Source of the DNA: JAIVGV01 sp035295985
Lineage (GTDB): Bacteria; Acidobacteriota; Blastocatellia; Pyrinomonadales; Pyrinomonadaceae
DNA: 8,269 nt
Direction: 5' to 3'
Assembly: GCA_035295985.1 (NCBI GenBank)
Contig: DATHBT010000166.1
Coordinates: 1-8,269 of the forward strand
The notes under the pieces: generated by a model
Seen by the model: the letters and a program-made list of their open reading frames with translations, nothing else
What the model was told of the DNA's origin: nothing
Database searches by the model: none
Position numbers and translations under genes: made by a program
Part shown: positions 6,217-8,269 of the stretch, piece after piece
Position numbering within the stretch: position 1 is the stretch's first letter
Layout of the letters: every line of letters begins with the position of its first letter

Positions 6217-7194
6217 ATGCCTCTCCGAGACGTTGAGAAAGAGGCGGTGCTGATCGGGCGGCGGTGGCTGCACGATCTGGTCTTCGCCGACTGGGGCCTG
6301 AAGCTGGTGGCGTTCGCCGTTGCCTTCGGCCTGTGGCTCGCCGTCACGGGTCAGCGCGCGCCCGCCACCGCCCGGCTGCGCAACGTCGCGCTCCACTTCT
6401 TGCTACCCCCCGAGATGGAGATCGGCAACGAGCCGCGCGAGCAGGTGGACGTGATCCTGCGCGGCTCGCGCCGCGTCCTGAACGCCCTGCGCGCGGGCGA
6501 TGTGGTGCTGACCTACGACGCGGGCGCGCACCGCCCCGGCGAGCGGATCGTCCGCCTCACGCCCGCGAACGTGACGCTGGAGCTGCCCCAGGGCGTGAAC
6601 GGCGAGGGGCTGACGGTCGAGCGGGTCGAGCCTGCTAACGTGCCGCTCCGGCTGGAGCGCAGGGTCGAGCGGCAGGTCGAGGTCAGGCCGCGGATCGAAG
6701 GCAAGCTGGCGGAAGGCTACGAGTTGCAGGGCGTCGAGGTGCGGCCCTCGCTCGTGCGCGTGCGCGGCCCCGAGGGGCACGTCAACGAACTCGAAACGGC
6801 CCCGACCGAGCTGATCTCGGTCGAAGGGCGCACGGAGAACTTCGTCGCTCAGCAAACGGCCATCGACATCGGCGACCGCAAGGTCGTCCCTCTCGACGCG
6901 GCCGTTGACGTGTTCGTGCGGATCGGCGAGCCGACCGCCGAGCGCAGCCTCGACTCGATCCCCGTCGTCCTCCCCGAAGGCGCGCAGGGCGAGCCGCAGC
7001 CGGCGCGCGCCGCCGTCACCGTGCGCGGCCCGCGCTCCGTCGTCCAGAGCCTGCGCGCCGGCGACCTCTCGATCCTGCTCGAACCGGCCGGCGACGGCCA
7101 AGTGCGCGCGCGCCTCCGGCTCCCCGCCGCGCTCGAAGGCCGCGTCGAAATGCTCTCGACGCAGCCCCAGCATTTCACGGTTAAGAGCTATTAG
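6217..7194 (+). CDS. cdaR: CdaR (YbbR-domain) regulator of CdaA
   Basis: A 325-aa protein. An N-terminal cytoplasmic segment is followed by one membrane helix at about 28-44 (LKLVAFAVAFGLWLAVT), then an extracytoplasmic region of repeated YbbR-type beta modules: about 50-135 (including VDVILRGSRRVLNALRAGDVVLTYDA), 145-225 (VEVRPRIEGKLAEGYELQGVEVRPSLVRVRGP) and 230-320 (ending VTVRGPRSVVQSLRAGDLSILLEP). In Firmicutes CdaR binds CdaA through its membrane region and tunes c-di-AMP production. It lies 65 nt after cdaA. I chose ATG 6217; an in-frame TTG at 6211 would add only two residues. There is no Shine-Dalgarno, because heptamer repeat copy 2 ends 10 nt before the ATG. The TAG stop (7192-7194) is formed at the first unit junction of heptamer repeat copy 3. 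Confidence 0.92.
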   Translation: MPLRDVEKEAVLIGRRWLHDLVFADWGLKLVAFAVAFGLWLAVTGQRAPATARLRNVALHFLLPPEMEIGNEPREQVDVILRGSRRVLNALRAGDVVLTYDAGAHRPGERIVRLTPANVTLELPQGVNGEGLTVERVEPANVPLRLERRVERQVEVRPRIEGKLAEGYELQGVEVRPSLVRVRGPEGHVNELETAPTELISVEGRTENFVAQQTAIDIGDRKVVPLDAAVDVFVRIGEPTAERSLDSIPVVLPEGAQGEPQPARAAVTVRGPRSVVQSLRAGDLSILLEPAGDGQVRARLRLPAALEGRVEMLSTQPQHFTVKSY

Positions 7195-7287
7195 CTGTTA
7201 GCTTTTAGCTTTCCTAAGACGGAATTCGGCAACAATCACTCACAACTTTTTGTTTTGCTAACAGCTAACAGCTAACAGCTAACAGCT
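7186..7287. repeat. Heptamer inverted repeat, copy 3 (cdaR/glmM gap)
   Basis: The 5' arm is four 7-nt units at 7186-7213: AGCTATT, AGCTGTT, AGCTTTT and AGCTTTC. The 3' arm (7257-7287) is four perfect tandem GCTAACA units plus GCT, 31 nt in all; on the other strand each unit reads AGCTGTT. The arms agree at 24 of 28 positions. The loop is about 40 nt and ends in two T-runs (7247-7251 and 7253-7256). The 5' arm contains the last residues and TAG stop of cdaR, and the 3' arm ends 5 nt before the glmM ATG. Confidence 0.85.
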
Positions 7288-7292
7288 TCTTC

Positions 7293-8269
7293 ATGGACAA
7301 ACTTTTCGGCACTGACGGGATGCGCGGCGAGGCGGGGCGGTTCCCGCTCGACGCGGAGACAATCCGCACGGCGGGCCGCTCGCTGGCGCGCCACCTGGCC
7401 GCGCGCGCGGAAGGCGCGCGGCGGCCGCTCGTCGTCGCGGGGCGCGACACGCGAGAGTCGGGCGAGTGGATCGAGCGCGCGCTCGCGGAGGGCGTGCGCG
7501 AGGGCGGCGCGGAGTGTGAGTCGGCCGGCGTGATGACGACGCCGGGCGTGGCTTACCTCACGCGCGTGCTCGGGGCGGACGCGGGCGTCGTCGTCAGCGC
7601 GTCCCACAATCCTTACCAGGACAACGGCATCAAGATTTTCGCGCCCGACGGCCGCAAGATGGACGACGCGACCGAGCGGCTGATCGAGGCCGACATCCAC
7701 GAGCACACGCGCGCGGGCGTCGCGGCGGACGCGCCCGCCGCCTCCGTGCGCGACTCTGACGGCGGCGCGCGGCGCGCGTCCGAACTGGCCGCGCGCTACC
7801 TCGATTTCCTCGCCGGAGAGATCGGACAAGGCTTGCGGCTCGACGGGCTGCGGATCGTAATCGATTGCGCGAACGGCGCGGCCTCGCGCCTCGCGCCGGA
7901 ACTTCTGACCAGACTCGGCGCGCGCGTCAACGCGATCAACGTCCGGCCCGACGGCCGCAACATCAACCGCGACTGCGGCTCGCTCTTCGTCGAGCGGCTG
8001 GGCGAGGCGGTCGTCGGCGCGGGCGCTGATCTGGGCGTCGCCTACGACGGCGACGCCGACCGCGCCCTCTTCGCGGACGCGCGCGGCCAGGTGGTGGATG
8101 GCGACGCAACGCTCTGGGCGCTGGCGAACTACCTCGACGCGCGCGGCCAACTCACCGGCCGCAGGGTCGTCGCGACCGTGATGAGCAACCTCGGGCTGGA
8201 ACTCGCGCTGAAGTCGCGCGGCGTCGAACTGCTGCGGGCGCGGGTCGGCGACAAGTACGTGCTCGAAGA
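7293..8269 (+). CDS. glmM: Phosphoglucosamine mutase GlmM (partial, C-terminus cut)
   Basis: The first 325 residues of a protein normally near 450 aa; the gene runs off the right edge. GlmM interconverts glucosamine-6-phosphate and glucosamine-1-phosphate in the cytoplasm, feeding UDP-GlcNAc for peptidoglycan. The N-terminus MDKLFGTDGMRG is typical. The catalytic phosphoserine is Ser104 in VVSASHNPYQDNGIK, the Mg2+ loop is DGDADR at 252-257, and VGDKYVLE near the edge matches the conserved VGDRYV segment. The sugar- and phosphate-binding C-terminal domain is outside the window. It is the third gene of the cdaA-cdaR-glmM set, where GlmM can bind and inhibit CdaA in Firmicutes. There is no Shine-Dalgarno; four tandem GCTAACA units end 5 nt before the ATG. 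A long opposite-strand frame here is only a GC-rich shadow. Confidence 0.95.
   Translation, partial: MDKLFGTDGMRGEAGRFPLDAETIRTAGRSLARHLAARAEGARRPLVVAGRDTRESGEWIERALAEGVREGGAECESAGVMTTPGVAYLTRVLGADAGVVVSASHNPYQDNGIKIFAPDGRKMDDATERLIEADIHEHTRAGVAADAPAASVRDSDGGARRASELAARYLDFLAGEIGQGLRLDGLRIVIDCANGAASRLAPELLTRLGARVNAINVRPDGRNINRDCGSLFVERLGEAVVGAGADLGVAYDGDADRALFADARGQVVDGDATLWALANYLDARGQLTGRRVVATVMSNLGLELALKSRGVELLRARVGDKYVLE

Noticed and set aside
7257..7287. Tandem GCTAACA units as a CRISPR array or telomere-like repeat
   Set aside because: Units are 7 nt with no spacers, in an internal gene gap and paired with an inverted arm; neither CRISPR nor telomeric structure fits.
3744..7287. Heptamer hairpins as ordinary intrinsic terminators
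   Set aside because: T-runs lie inside the loops, before the 3' arm, rather than after the stem, and co-directional operon genes follow within 5-10 nt. Attenuation is still possible but the classical form is absent.
7272..8150. 292-codon - strand open frame opposite glmM
   Set aside because: The + strand encodes an intact GlmM with catalytic Ser and Mg2+ loop in the same place; the opposite frame has only GC-driven low-complexity composition.

Overview
The window is a GC-rich bacterial chromosome segment. It holds six genes: four complete, and one cut at each edge. Composition and gene content (a PF16930-like porin, WD40 repeats, a CBS-type site-2 protease, and a cdaA-cdaR-glmM cluster outside an obviously Firmicute genome) suggest Acidobacteriota, perhaps a Blastocatellia-like lineage. 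That assignment is inference; no rRNA or other taxonomic marker is present.

Layout. The end of a WD40-repeat gene (+, to 244) converges with an outer-membrane porin gene (-, 408-2222). A perfect GNRA-capped hairpin (304-361) lies between them and probably terminates both. A 400-bp divergent intergenic region (2223-2622) follows, with candidate promoters facing both ways. Rightward come a divergent MreB-like actin homologue (2623-3738), a site-2 zinc protease with two CBS domains (3866-4993), a 288-bp leader with a good sigma70-like promoter, a perfect 14-bp palindrome and several possible hairpins, then cdaA (diadenylate cyclase, 5282-6151), cdaR (YbbR regulator, 6217-7194) and glmM (phosphoglucosamine mutase, 7293 to the edge).

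How the genes relate. CdaA makes c-di-AMP, CdaR is its membrane-anchored regulator, and GlmM makes glucosamine-1-phosphate for peptidoglycan and is a known CdaA-binding partner in Firmicutes. With an MreB-like protein and an intramembrane protease just upstream, the rightward block looks like a cell-envelope and turgor locus. The link to the first two genes is by position only.

The most unusual signal is in the gaps between the rightward genes. Three of the four (mreB-like/S2P, cdaA/cdaR, cdaR/glmM) carry the same architecture: two inverted arms, each about 31 nt long and made of four 7-nt units plus 3 nt (AGnnGTT type on the 5' arm, CTAACnn type on the 3' arm), around an unrelated loop with a T-rich end. 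Heptamer sequence differs between copies, but the two arms of one copy match each other. The 5' arms overlap the stop codons of cdaA and cdaR, and the 3' arms end 4-13 nt before the next ATG, where a Shine-Dalgarno would be. I do not recognise this repeat family.
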